A stretch of 50,650 nucleotides of DNA from an uncultured Collinsella sp. GTDB taxonomy: Bacteria > Actinomycetota > Coriobacteriia > Coriobacteriales > Coriobacteriaceae. The DNA lies in NCBI GenBank assembly GCA_900542945.1, contig UQPI01000009.1, forward strand, positions 1 to 50,650, read 5' to 3'. The notes under the pieces are model-generated. The model was not told the DNA's origin and searched no databases. It saw nothing but the letters and a program-made list of their open reading frames with translations. Each line of letters opens with the position of its first letter. Position 1 is the first letter of the stretch. Positions 34,143 to 41,984 of this stretch are shown here, one piece after another. The position numbers and the translations under genes are program-made.

Positions 34143-35261
34143 ATGAATCCAAATCCCTTTAAGCCCACGGCTGGCAAGCGGCCCCCGATACTCATCGGTC
34201 GCGAGTCGGTCATCGAAGATTTCGAGGAAGGGCTCGATAACGGCGCCGGAGCGCCGGGCAGGCTCATGCTCATTACGGGAAACCGCGGCTGTGGCAAAAC
34301 GGTTCTCCTGCGGGAGCTGCAGCGTCTAGCCAATGAGCGCGGATGGGCGGTTGTCTCCGATTCCGCTTCGCTTGGCTTATGCGACCGCTTGGCCGACGCG
34401 CTTCGCTCGAACAAACCCGTTGTGACGTCAATGGAGTTCGGTCCGTCGTTTGGCCGGATGTCGGTCGAGGCGGCGCGAGCAAAGGGCGAGACGTTGCGAG
34501 GGCTGGTCAACGAGCGCCTCAAGGGGCTCGGGCCGGGAAAGGGCTTACTGTTTGCGATTGACGAGGCGCAATCTGCGTCAATCGAGGAGCTGGCGGCTCT
34601 TGCCGTTCTCTATCAACAGGTGCTGGGAGACCAGGATGCTACGGGCTTGCCCGATAGCGACCAGCGGGGTCTTGCGCTGGTCTTTGCCGGCTTGCCCAGC
34701 ATGGTTGACGATCTACTCGAAGAGCCGAGCGTGACGTTTTTGCGACGTGCCCAGCAGCGTACGCTGGGGGCGATTGCTTTGCCTAAGGTGCGCGATTCGT
34801 ATATCCAGGCAGTCAAGTGTGCTGGTCTTTACGTTGACGCGGAGACGGCGGACCTTGCGGCGCACAAGAGCATGGGGCATCCCTATATGATTCAGCTGGT
34901 GGGATATTACATGTGGCGGTCTGCCGTCCGGCGTGGCTCGCAGGTCATTGAAGGGTGCGATATCGAGGATGGCCATGCGGATGCCGTTTCCGAGTTTTAC
35001 GAAGCGGTTGACGTGCCTCTGTATTACGGGCTGCGCAGTCCACAGCGCCTCTTTATCGAGGCCATGGCGGTTGACGAGGGTAAGCCGACGCGCATGGCGG
35101 ATATCATTGAGCGCTGCGACCGCACCCAGAGCTGGGCGAGTAAATATCGCGCAAGCCTGATTCGCGAGCGCGTCATCGAGGCCGCCGGATACGGCCTCGT
35201 CCGGTTTAGCGTGCCCATGCTGGGCGAGTACATTCGCGGCCGCATTTTATGGCACGAGTAA
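34143..35261 (+). CDS. AAA+ ATPase with C-terminal winged-helix-like region (first of a related pair)
   Basis: A 372-residue cytoplasmic ATPase of the AAA_16/archaeal ATPase type. Walker A TGNRGCGKT is at about 45-53 and Walker B LLFAIDEAQ has D140 and E141. The sensor region VFAGLPSMVDDLL is followed by FLRRAQQRTLGAI. The C-terminal third (about 290-372) looks like a winged helix. The same order and the motifs AGLP and FLRRAQQ recur in the protein encoded at 37848-38948, so the two are paralogues. The ATG follows GAGGAGG. It is flanked by GGGACAG palindromes and precedes the UvrA2-like gene. The function is unknown; related ATPases act in signalling, toxin-antitoxin-like or DNA-associated roles. 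Confidence 0.85.
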   Translation: MNPNPFKPTAGKRPPILIGRESVIEDFEEGLDNGAGAPGRLMLITGNRGCGKTVLLRELQRLANERGWAVVSDSASLGLCDRLADALRSNKPVVTSMEFGPSFGRMSVEAARAKGETLRGLVNERLKGLGPGKGLLFAIDEAQSASIEELAALAVLYQQVLGDQDATGLPDSDQRGLALVFAGLPSMVDDLLEEPSVTFLRRAQQRTLGAIALPKVRDSYIQAVKCAGLYVDAETADLAAHKSMGHPYMIQLVGYYMWRSAVRRGSQVIEGCDIEDGHADAVSEFYEAVDVPLYYGLRSPQRLFIEAMAVDEGKPTRMADIIERCDRTQSWASKYRASLIRERVIEAAGYGLVRFSVPMLGEYIRGRILWHE

Positions 35262-35291
35262 TGTGGCAAAGGGACAGTCCCTTTGTCACAT
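35261..35291. repeat. GGGACAG-core palindrome between AAA ATPase and UvrA2-like genes
   Basis: ATGTGGCAAAGGGAC (35261-35275) pairs with GTCCCTTTGTCACAT (35277-35291), with a single mismatch and a one-base centre. It begins at the last base of the preceding stop codon. Confidence 0.9.
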
Positions 35292-35313
35292 GCGATCAAC
35301 AGGAAGGGAAGCG

Positions 35314-37806
35314 ATGACGGTGTCGCAACAACCAAGCGCTATCAAGGTACGTGGCGCACGTGTCCATAACCTCAAGGACATCGATATCGATATTCCGCTG
35401 GGAAGGCTCGTGGGCATTGCCGGCGTGTCAGGCTCGGGCAAGAGCTCGCTGGCGCTGGGGGTTCTGTATGCCGAGGGTTCGCGCCGTTACCTGGAGGCGC
35501 TCAGCACCTATACCCGCCGTCGTCTGACGCAGGCCGAGCACGCCCAGGTGGACGAGGTGCTGCACGTGCCGGCGGCGCTCGCATTGCATCAGCGCCCCAG
35601 CGTGCCGGGCGTGCGCTCCACTTTTGGCACCATGACCGAGCTCAACAACAGCCTGCGCCTGCTCTTTAGCCGCTGCGCCCATCACGTGTGCCCGCATTGC
35701 GGGACGCGTGTGGAGCCGAGCCTTAACGTTGCCGCTGGTCTGTCGCTCACGTGCCCTGCATGCGGTCGCGAGTTCCATGCGCCGGGTGCCGAGGACCTTG
35801 CCTTTAACAGTGGCGGCGCGTGCCCTACCTGCGGCGGTACCGGCGTTATGCGCGAAGTGGACGAGGCGAGCCTGGTGCCCGACGAGTCAAAGACCATCGA
35901 CGAGGGCGCGGTGCTTCCCTGGGGCACGCTCATGTGGGATCTGATGAAACAGGTGGCCGGCGAGATGGGTGTGCGCACCGACGTGCCGTTTAACCAGCTC
36001 ACGCCCCAAGAGCGCGATATCGTGTTCCATGGCCCGGCGGTTAAGAAGCATATTCTCTACGTCCCCAAAAACGGCGAGGGCGCCACGCCGCTCGACTTTA
36101 CCTATTACAACGCCGTCTATACTGTTGAGAATGCGCTCGCCAAGGTTAAGGACGACAAGGGACTTAAGCGTGTGGCTCGTTTTTTGCGCGAGGGACCATG
36201 CCGCGATTGCGGCGGCACGCGTCTTTCCGAGGCCGCGCGCCAGCCCCAGGTGCGCGGTATCAATCTGGCGCAGGCGGCGGCCATGACACTGGGCGAGGCG
36301 ATTGAGTGGGTGCGCGGGGTGCCCGCATCCTTGCCGATCGAGATGCGGCCCATGGCGACGGACATCTGCGATTCGTTTTTGAGTACGGCCCGTCGCCTGG
36401 TCGACCTGGGCCTCGATTACCTTTCGCTCGACCGCGCCGGTGCCACACTGTCTACGGGTGAGCGCCAGCGCGTGCAGCTTGCCCGCGTGGTGCGCAACCG
36501 ATCGACGGGCGTGCTGTATGTGCTGGACGAGCCTTCGATCGGCTTGCATCCCGCCAATGTCGATGGCCTGGTGGGCGTGATGCGCGATCTGGTGGACGAC
36601 GGCAACACCGTGGTTGTTGTCGACCACGACACACGCGTGCTGGCAGAAGCCGACTATCTGGTCGAGATGGGCCCCGTTGCCGGAGCGGGCGGCGGTCATG
36701 TGATCGCCGCCGGTTCGGTGGACGAGGTCGAACAATCGCAGGGCAGCCGCATTGCGCCGTTTTTGCGCTCGGATCCCAAGCGCTTGCGCCCGCAGGTGGC
36801 TGACGACGAAATGTTCGACCTAGGCCATATCCGCATGGCGACCGATGCCATCCATACCGTCAAACCGCTCGAAGTCGATATCCCGCGCGGCCGCCTTGTC
36901 GCGGTGACGGGCGTTTCGGGTTCGGGCAAGACGACGCTGGTGCTCGAGACGCTCATCCCGGCGCTCAAGGCGCAAGCGGCCGGCGAGCGCCTGCCCAGGC
37001 ACGTGCGTTGGGCCGATGCCGAGGGTATCGCGCGCGCCAACCTGATTGACGCCACACCCATTGGCGCCAACGTGCGCTCGACGGTGGCGACCTATGCCGA
37101 TATCCATGATGAGCTGCGCCGTGCCTTCGCCCGCTCGCCCGAGGCCAAGGCGGCAGGGTATAAGGCGGGTGCCTTTAGCTACAACACCGGCGCTTTGCGT
37201 TGCCCCACGTGCGATGGCACGGGCTCGATATCGCTTGACGTGCAGTTTTTGCCCGATGTCGAGATTGTCTGCCCTGCATGTCGCGGCTCGCGTTATGCAG
37301 ACGCGGCCTCGCATATTCATCGCGAGGGCAAGGACGGCAGCCTGCTTACGTTGCCGCAACTTATGGATATGAGCGTGGATGAGGCCCTCGACGCGACCGT
37401 CGGACTCAAGAAGGTTCAGGTGCGTTTACAGACCTTGCACGACCTGGGCTTGGGTTATCTCACGCTTGGTGAGCCCACGCCGGCGCTTTCGGGCGGCGAG
37501 GCGCAGCGCCTTAAGCTTGCGAGCGAGATGGGCCGCGTGCAGGACGATGCCGTATTCGTATTCGACGAGCCCACGATTGGCCTGCATCCGCTCGATGTTC
37601 AGGTGTTGCTGAGTGTGTTTGATGGCCTTGTTGCCAAGGGCGCCACGGTTATCGTGATCGAGCACGACCTCGACCTTATCCGTAACGCCGATTACGTGAT
37701 CGACATGGGCCCGGGCGGTGGCGACGCGGGCGGGCAAATCGTCTGCGCCGGCACTCCGGGCGACATCGCGGCCTGCTCCGCAAGCATTACCGGTCGCTAC
37801 CTATAA
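35314..37806 (+). CDS. UvrA-like ABC ATPase, class II (UvrA2 type)
   Basis: An 830-residue relative of the excinuclease damage sensor UvrA, shorter than the usual 940 or so residues. This matches UvrA2/DrrC proteins, which are linked to DNA-binding drug tolerance rather than classical repair. Walker A sites are GVSGSGKSS at 37-45 and GVSGSGKTT at 533-541. Signatures are LSTGERQRVQLA, with Thr in place of the usual Gly, and LSGGEAQRLKLA; both are followed by VLDEPS or VFDEPT Walker B motifs. Zinc-type CPHC/CPAC and CPTC/CPAC pairs are kept. ATG behind AGGAAGGG. The neighbours are two related AAA+ ATPases and a ribosomal protection GTPase. Confidence 0.88.
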   Translation: MTVSQQPSAIKVRGARVHNLKDIDIDIPLGRLVGIAGVSGSGKSSLALGVLYAEGSRRYLEALSTYTRRRLTQAEHAQVDEVLHVPAALALHQRPSVPGVRSTFGTMTELNNSLRLLFSRCAHHVCPHCGTRVEPSLNVAAGLSLTCPACGREFHAPGAEDLAFNSGGACPTCGGTGVMREVDEASLVPDESKTIDEGAVLPWGTLMWDLMKQVAGEMGVRTDVPFNQLTPQERDIVFHGPAVKKHILYVPKNGEGATPLDFTYYNAVYTVENALAKVKDDKGLKRVARFLREGPCRDCGGTRLSEAARQPQVRGINLAQAAAMTLGEAIEWVRGVPASLPIEMRPMATDICDSFLSTARRLVDLGLDYLSLDRAGATLSTGERQRVQLARVVRNRSTGVLYVLDEPSIGLHPANVDGLVGVMRDLVDDGNTVVVVDHDTRVLAEADYLVEMGPVAGAGGGHVIAAGSVDEVEQSQGSRIAPFLRSDPKRLRPQVADDEMFDLGHIRMATDAIHTVKPLEVDIPRGRLVAVTGVSGSGKTTLVLETLIPALKAQAAGERLPRHVRWADAEGIARANLIDATPIGANVRSTVATYADIHDELRRAFARSPEAKAAGYKAGAFSYNTGALRCPTCDGTGSISLDVQFLPDVEIVCPACRGSRYADAASHIHREGKDGSLLTLPQLMDMSVDEALDATVGLKKVQVRLQTLHDLGLGYLTLGEPTPALSGGEAQRLKLASEMGRVQDDAVFVFDEPTIGLHPLDVQVLLSVFDGLVAKGATVIVIEHDLDLIRNADYVIDMGPGGGDAGGQIVCAGTPGDIAACSASITGRYL

Positions 37807-37809
37807 CCG

Positions 37810-37842
37810 AATGTGACAAAGGGACAGTCCCTTTGTCACATT
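37810..37842. repeat. Perfect 16-bp palindrome between convergent UvrA2-like and AAA genes
   Basis: AATGTGACAAAGGGAC (37810-37825) and its complement (37827-37842) surround a single A. It is the most perfect copy of the family and sits three bases after one stop codon and five before the other, where it can serve both strands as a terminator. Confidence 0.92.
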
Positions 37843-37847
37843 GACTT

Positions 37848-38948
37848 CTATTTCACGCATTGAGCGGCGAGATAGTCGCGGAAGAATGGCAATTCAAAAG
37901 CGACGATTCCGCGCCCGCGTTCTCCAATGATGCCGGCATCTATCATGCGGCGTCGGTAGCGGGAGACCTGCTGCGGCGAACGTTTAAGGCGTTCGACAAG
38001 GTCAGCGGTGGTGGACTCTTCCTCGTCATCGAGCATGGCGATGAGGAATCGCTTGTCCTCTGCAGTGAGTTCCCGATAGGTTGCCGCGAGGATTCGGTCA
38101 TCCATCTCGTCGCGTGCGATTTTGATTCCTAGGTCAAAGTCGCGTGACGAGATTTCCTTCGAATCGCTTGTAAGATCCCAGGCACGGTAGCCTACGAGTT
38201 GCAATAGGAAGGGAAAACCAGAGATTGAGCGAACGGCTCTATCGATTCCCTCGGCATCTGCTAGGCGATCGTTTTCCTGGATTGTGCGAATTAGGGCCTC
38301 GCGCACGTCATAGTCGGCAATGCGACCCAGATGATATTGTTGGGCGCGGCGAAGGAACGAGACCGTCTTGTGGTTCAGTAGCGTCGATACGTTGTTGGGA
38401 AGTCCCGCCATGAGCAGGGCGACGCGTTTCCCATCGGTCACAAAGTGCTGATACGTCGCTGCGAGCTGAATCATCTCGTCGAGTGTCGGGTCCACCTCGT
38501 CAACCGTGACGAGCAGACCGGTGCCCGCCTCGTTGAGCTGGTCGATGATGTCGCTCATGCGATAACGCCAGGTTGAGACATCGTGAACGCGATTGACCTC
38601 GATGCTGCCGAGCGGTGCAATTCCGAGACCGGTGACTTCGAAGTTGTTAGACGGGTCGATAAGATGGCCTGCAGCACGTTTGGCCCCGAACTCGATTTCC
38701 TCAAGCATTCCCGAGAGCGCGGTCGTCTTTACGGCAATCCAACCATGGGATTCCGCCCTTGTCGCGAGCGACGACATGAGAGCAGTTTTACCGGTTCCAC
38801 GCGCGCCTGAGAAGATCGAGGCCAATTCCGGGCGTCTGCGCTGGCTCAAGAAGGCACGGTCCAAATCCCGAATAATCTGTTGTCTGCCAGCGAGATGGGC
38901 AGGAACCTCGCCAAAGCTAGGGGTAAACGGGTTCTCGAGATATTCCAC
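37848..38948 (-). CDS. AAA+ ATPase with C-terminal winged-helix region (second of the pair)
   Basis: A 366-residue cytoplasmic ATPase related to the one at 34143-35261. Walker A is GARGTGKT at 48-55. Walker B LLVTVDEVD has D150 and E151. The shared sensor-like stretch reads LLMAGLPNNVSTLL followed by FLRRAQQYHLGRI. The C-terminal region has helix-turn-helix character (TADLVERLKRSPQQVSRYRRRMIDAGIIG), which could bind DNA. GTG start with AAAGGAGAG six bases upstream. It converges on the UvrA2-like gene across a perfect palindrome and is preceded by an AT-rich promoter region. The function is unknown. Confidence 0.87.
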   Translation of the reverse strand: MEYLENPFTPSFGEVPAHLAGRQQIIRDLDRAFLSQRRRPELASIFSGARGTGKTALMSSLATRAESHGWIAVKTTALSGMLEEIEFGAKRAAGHLIDPSNNFEVTGLGIAPLGSIEVNRVHDVSTWRYRMSDIIDQLNEAGTGLLVTVDEVDPTLDEMIQLAATYQHFVTDGKRVALLMAGLPNNVSTLLNHKTVSFLRRAQQYHLGRIADYDVREALIRTIQENDRLADAEGIDRAVRSISGFPFLLQLVGYRAWDLTSDSKEISSRDFDLGIKIARDEMDDRILAATYRELTAEDKRFLIAMLDDEEESTTADLVERLKRSPQQVSRYRRRMIDAGIIGERGRGIVAFELPFFRDYLAAQCVK

Positions 38949-39030
38949 AAGGCTCTCCTTTCATGCCACCGTTTAACTTCATTTTATTTTAGTTAATTTT
39001 GATTAAAATCGACGGCTCTTAATTTAGAGC
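38949..39030 (-). promoter_or_regulatory. AT-rich promoter region of the second AAA ATPase gene
   Basis: This stretch is much more AT-rich than the surrounding genes. It contains several TAAAAT-like hexamers that could act as a -10 on the minus strand. A GCTCT (39015-39019)/AGAGC (39026-39030) inverted repeat lies farther upstream. I cannot fix the promoter more precisely. Confidence 0.4.
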
Positions 39031-39065
39031 ATCAATTAGGCGTGTGTGTCATCGATGTGGTGCTT

Positions 39066-39100
39066 GAATGTGACGAAGGGACCGTCCCGTTATCACATTC
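39066..39100. repeat. Imperfect GGGAC-core palindrome supplying the end of trmL
   Basis: GAATGTGACGAAGGGAC (39066-39082) pairs imperfectly with 39084-39100. The right arm contains the TGA stop and the final codons of the minus-strand trmL gene. It is a degenerate member of the family seen at 34-38 kb. Confidence 0.7.
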
Positions 39101-39692
39101 CAGGAAAGCCTGTTTGGCGCAGGGCCTCGTAGAGGACGATGGCGGCGCTGTTGGAGAGATTGAGGGCGCTGATGCGGTAGTCGTCCGGGTTGACGAAGTT
39201 GCCGCAGATGTCCTGTTGAAGGATGGCCTCGTGGCTGTCCTCGGTATGCCCGAGCGATTCCTCGTGGGCTTCCCAAGCCTCGGCGTTATCGAGCGAGTCG
39301 CAATCGCGCAGCATCGGGATGCGCTCGCAGCGCTCGGGCGCCGCGGCAAGCAGTGGCTCGGGAATCCCTGAGCTCTCGCTGCCAAAGACCAAGTAGTCGC
39401 CATCGCGGTAGGTACTCTGCGCATAGGTGTGGCGTGCCTTTTTGGTCAGCAGGTGCAGGCGCTCATCGGTGGGGGAGAGGGCGTTGCGCGCAAGGAAGTC
39501 CTCCCAGCCGGCATAGGTCGTCACGTCCAAGTTTTGCCAGTAGCCCAGGCCGGCGCGACGCACCGTCTTGTCGTCGAGCGAAAAGCTCAACGGCTCCACC
39601 AGATGCAGGCGGGCACCGGTAACCACGCAGGTGCGGCCGATATTGCCCGTATTGGCCGGAATCTCGGGCGCATACAGCACGATGTTGAACAT
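39093..39692 (-). CDS. trmL: tRNA (cytidine/uridine-34-2'-O)-methyltransferase, TrmL type
   Basis: A SPOUT-class methyltransferase that 2'-O-methylates the wobble base of certain leucine tRNAs. The N-terminus FNIVLYAPEIPANTGNIGRTC is diagnostic, followed by LHLVEPLSFSLDDKTVRRAGL. The knot region has YLVFGSESSGIPEPLL, and the end reads ALNLSNSAAIVLYEALRQTGF. At 199 residues it is longer than the usual 155-160. An acidic insert, roughly AEAWEAHEESLGHTEDSHEA, lies between the SAM loop and the final helix. The ATG at 39692 follows CCAAGGAG. The last codons and the stop come from a palindromic repeat. Confidence 0.92.
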   Translation of the reverse strand: MFNIVLYAPEIPANTGNIGRTCVVTGARLHLVEPLSFSLDDKTVRRAGLGYWQNLDVTTYAGWEDFLARNALSPTDERLHLLTKKARHTYAQSTYRDGDYLVFGSESSGIPEPLLAAAPERCERIPMLRDCDSLDNAEAWEAHEESLGHTEDSHEAILQQDICGNFVNPDDYRISALNLSNSAAIVLYEALRQTGFPGM

Positions 39693-39716
39693 GAATCTCC
39701 TTGGCTTAGAACGAAA

Positions 39717-39752
39717 AACCACCACGAAGGGACAGGCACCTTCGTGGTGGTT
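39717..39752 (-). repeat. 14-bp palindrome with GGGACAG-like core upstream of trmL
   Basis: AACCACCACGAAGG (39717-39730) pairs perfectly with CCTTCGTGGTGGTT (39739-39752); the loop reads GACAGGCA. The arms differ entirely from the GTGACAAA type, but the AGGGACAG core is kept. It lies between cobW-type and trmL genes read in the same direction and may act as a terminator. Confidence 0.85.
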
Positions 39753-39764
39753 GGCGGCTACTTT

Positions 39765-39780
39765 GCGGACAAACGTCCGC
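39765..39780 (-). terminator. Short hairpin after the CobW-type GTPase gene
   Basis: GCGGAC (39765-39770) and GTCCGC (39775-39780) form a perfect 6-bp stem around AAAC, just beyond the minus-strand stop at 39791. No strong U-tract follows, so the role is uncertain. Confidence 0.4.
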
Positions 39781-39790
39781 TTCGATAAAT

Positions 39791-40921
39791 CTAGGCGCGG
39801 TGCCAGTCAGTCAGGCAGGCATCGAGGGAGGCGATGAGCGCATCCTTGTCCATGTGACGGCCGATGATGCACAGGCTCGTCATGCGGTCGCCCGTCTCGT
39901 CGTCCCAAATCTGCATGATCTCGGGGTTCTCGTCGATGATCTTCTGCTTCTCGCCCTCGGGCGCCGAATCGACAAACAGGCCGTTCTCCATCAGGCGCAT
40001 CTGGTGGCCGGCCTGCTCAAACATGTAGCACATGTCCGGATCGCCGGTCTGCCACAGCGGACCCTTGACGCGGATGACCTCGTCGGGCCACTCCTGCTCA
40101 ACAAAATCGGTGAACTTCTGCAGGTCAAACGGCTTGCGGCGCGAGTACACAAAGGTCTCGATGTCGTACTCGAGCACCTCGGGGTCGTCGTGCTCCTCGG
40201 GATGCTCCATGGCCTCGATCCAGGCGGCGGAGTTGTAGGCGCGCATAAAGTCGAAGCGGTCGGTGTCGAGCAGCTCCTCCATGGGGACCTCGCCGTTTTG
40301 AGCCTCGACAATCACGGCGTCCTTCTGCAGACTGCGCACGATAGCCTTGAGCTCAGCGATCTGCTCAGGCGTGACGGTATCGGTCTTGTTGAGGATCAGC
40401 GTGGAGCAAAACTCGATCTGCTGGATGAGCAGGCTCTCGATGTCGTCCTCGTCGATATCCTCTGCAAGCAGGTCGCGGCCGCCATTGAACTCATCGTACA
40501 TGCGGGCGCAATCGACCACGGCCACGATGTTGTCGAGCGCGAGCTTGGGCTCGCCGCCCACCTTGGCCTCGTCGCAGAAGCTCGAGATGGTGTAGGCGAT
40601 GGGGATAGGCTCGCAGATACCCGAGGCCTCGATGATGATGTAGTCGAACTTGCCCGAATCGGCGATGCCCTGCAGCTGGTTGGCAAGGTCGTCCGAAAGC
40701 GTGCAGCAGATGCAGCCGTTGGTGAGCGGGATGAGGTCGTCGGTCTCGGAAAGGCCGCCGTCGGCGATGAGGCTGGCGTCGACGTTGATCTCGCCGATAT
40801 CGTTGACGATCACGGCGGCGCGGATGCCGCCGTCGTTAGCGAGGATGTGGTTGAGCAGTGTGGTCTTGCCGGCACCGAGGTATCCGGTAAGCATGATGAT
40901 CTTCACGGGTTTGTTGGGCAT
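39791..40921 (-). CDS. CobW/G3E-family GTP-binding protein
   Basis: A 376-residue G3E P-loop GTPase of the CobW/COG0523 group. These act as metal chaperones, often under zinc limitation, or insert metal into target enzymes. Walker A is GYLGAGKT at 13-20. The metal-binding GCICC motif at 68-72 is intact. IIIEASGICEPIPI matches the switch region, and NKTD specifies guanine. The CobW C-terminal domain is acidic (HPEEHDDPEVLEYDIETF). The ATG at 40921 follows AAAGGAGGG; an in-frame ATG 21 bases upstream is less well placed. No Zur-like site or metal transporter is seen nearby, so the target is unknown. Confidence 0.92.
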   Translation of the reverse strand: MPNKPVKIIMLTGYLGAGKTTLLNHILANDGGIRAAVIVNDIGEINVDASLIADGGLSETDDLIPLTNGCICCTLSDDLANQLQGIADSGKFDYIIIEASGICEPIPIAYTISSFCDEAKVGGEPKLALDNIVAVVDCARMYDEFNGGRDLLAEDIDEDDIESLLIQQIEFCSTLILNKTDTVTPEQIAELKAIVRSLQKDAVIVEAQNGEVPMEELLDTDRFDFMRAYNSAAWIEAMEHPEEHDDPEVLEYDIETFVYSRRKPFDLQKFTDFVEQEWPDEVIRVKGPLWQTGDPDMCYMFEQAGHQMRLMENGLFVDSAPEGEKQKIIDENPEIMQIWDDETGDRMTSLCIIGRHMDKDALIASLDACLTDWHRA

Positions 40922-41007
40922 GTGCCCTCCTTTGTTAGACATGGCTTACAGTTGAATCTTATGCCAAACGCCTGCTCTTATACCCACGCGCCGGCAAATA
41001 ACACAGG

Positions 41008-41349
41008 CTACTCCCAGGCTCCCCATACATCGGGGCAATAACCGACGGTGGCCTTTTTGCCGTTGCGCACGATGGGCTCGGCTAGAACCTGCTGGTTCTC
41101 GAGCAACTTGTCGAAGCGCTGGCTAGGGGTGAGGTGCTGGATGAGCGCGAGCGTCTCCTCGTCCTTGGCCTTGGGGTTGAGCAGCTTGTCGATGCCGCCG
41201 ACCGCCTGCATCACGCTCGTGAGCTCGCCTTTGCTCATCTCCTTTTCCTTAAGGTCGATAAACTGCACCTTGATGCGGCGCTCCTTAAAATAGCGCTGGG
41301 CCTTCTTGGTATCGAAGGACTTCTTGGTGCCAAAAATCTGGATATTCAT
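41008..41349 (-). CDS. ArsC/Spx-like protein lacking the N-terminal catalytic cysteine
   Basis: A 113-residue thioredoxin-fold protein of the arsenate reductase/Spx family. The N-terminus is MNIQIFGTKKSFDTKKAQRY. Ser11 stands where the family carries the redox Cys (usually C or CxxC at this point), so arsenate reduction by the standard mechanism is unlikely. The rest is well conserved, including KERRIKVQFIDL, LLNPKAKDEETLA and the C-terminal EPIVRNGKKATVGYCPDVW. The ATG at 41349 lies 11 bases after the FMN reductase stop, so the two may be cotranscribed. A role as a binding or regulatory protein is possible. Confidence 0.85.
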   Translation of the reverse strand: MNIQIFGTKKSFDTKKAQRYFKERRIKVQFIDLKEKEMSKGELTSVMQAVGGIDKLLNPKAKDEETLALIQHLTPSQRFDKLLENQQVLAEPIVRNGKKATVGYCPDVWGAWE

Positions 41350-41360
41350 GTTCCGCCGTT

Positions 41361-41984
41361 CTAACGAATGAAGTTGGTGCGCTCGCGATCGGCTTCGGGG
41401 GCTTCGATGCCGGCAGCCTGTCCTGCCTCGATACAATGCAGGAGCCAAGCCATGTTCTTGCCGATGTTGCGCATGGTGGCCAGGCCCTCGGCGTCCTGGG
41501 CGGCCTCGCCCGGCATGGCACCAAAGACGTTGTTCCAGTATGTGGAGGCCACCACGGGCATCTGGTTGATAGTGAAGTATTTGTTGAGTACATCGAAGGT
41601 GGTCGACGTGCCGCCGCGACGGGCGACGGCGACCGCGGCACCCGGCTTGTGCACAAAGGCCTTGCTGCCAGCATAGAATGCGCGGTCGAGAGCCGAGAGG
41701 ATGCGTCCGCTGGGATGCGCATAGTAGACGGGGGAGCCAAAGACAAAGCCATCTGCCTGCTCGGCGGCAGCGATGAGCTCGTTCACCACGTCGTCGTCAA
41801 AGGTGCAGCGACCGCCAAGCTTGCCGCACTGACCGCAGCCGATGCAGTCGCGGATGGGCTTGGCGCCCAGTTGGAATACCTCGCTGTCGATGCCCTCGGC
41901 TTTAAGTTGCTCGGCGACTTCGGCGAGCGCGCGAGCGGTGTTGCCGTTTGCCTTGGGGCTGCCATTGACCAAAAGAACCTTCAT
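41361..41984 (-). CDS. Flavodoxin-like NADPH-dependent FMN reductase family protein
   Basis: A 207-residue flavoprotein. The FMN phosphate-binding loop NGSPKANGNTAR is near the N-terminus, followed by AEQLKAEGIDSEVFQLG. A Cys-rich CIGCGQCGKLGGRC segment appears at about 48-61. GSPVYYAHPSG forms the flavin-binding loop, and the isoalloxazine-contacting VARRGGTSTTFDVLN follows. It belongs to the iron-sulfur flavoprotein-like branch; the Cys pattern may bind a cluster or be structural. The ATG at 41984 follows GAGGGAG. It is upstream of and close to the ArsC-like gene, hinting at a redox pair. Confidence 0.9.
   Translation of the reverse strand: MKVLLVNGSPKANGNTARALAEVAEQLKAEGIDSEVFQLGAKPIRDCIGCGQCGKLGGRCTFDDDVVNELIAAAEQADGFVFGSPVYYAHPSGRILSALDRAFYAGSKAFVHKPGAAVAVARRGGTSTTFDVLNKYFTINQMPVVASTYWNNVFGAMPGEAAQDAEGLATMRNIGKNMAWLLHCIEAGQAAGIEAPEADRERTNFIR

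Noticed and set aside
39800..41041. 413-residue open frame antisense to the CobW-type gene
   Set aside because: The opposite strand encodes all G3E motifs; the mirror product has none.
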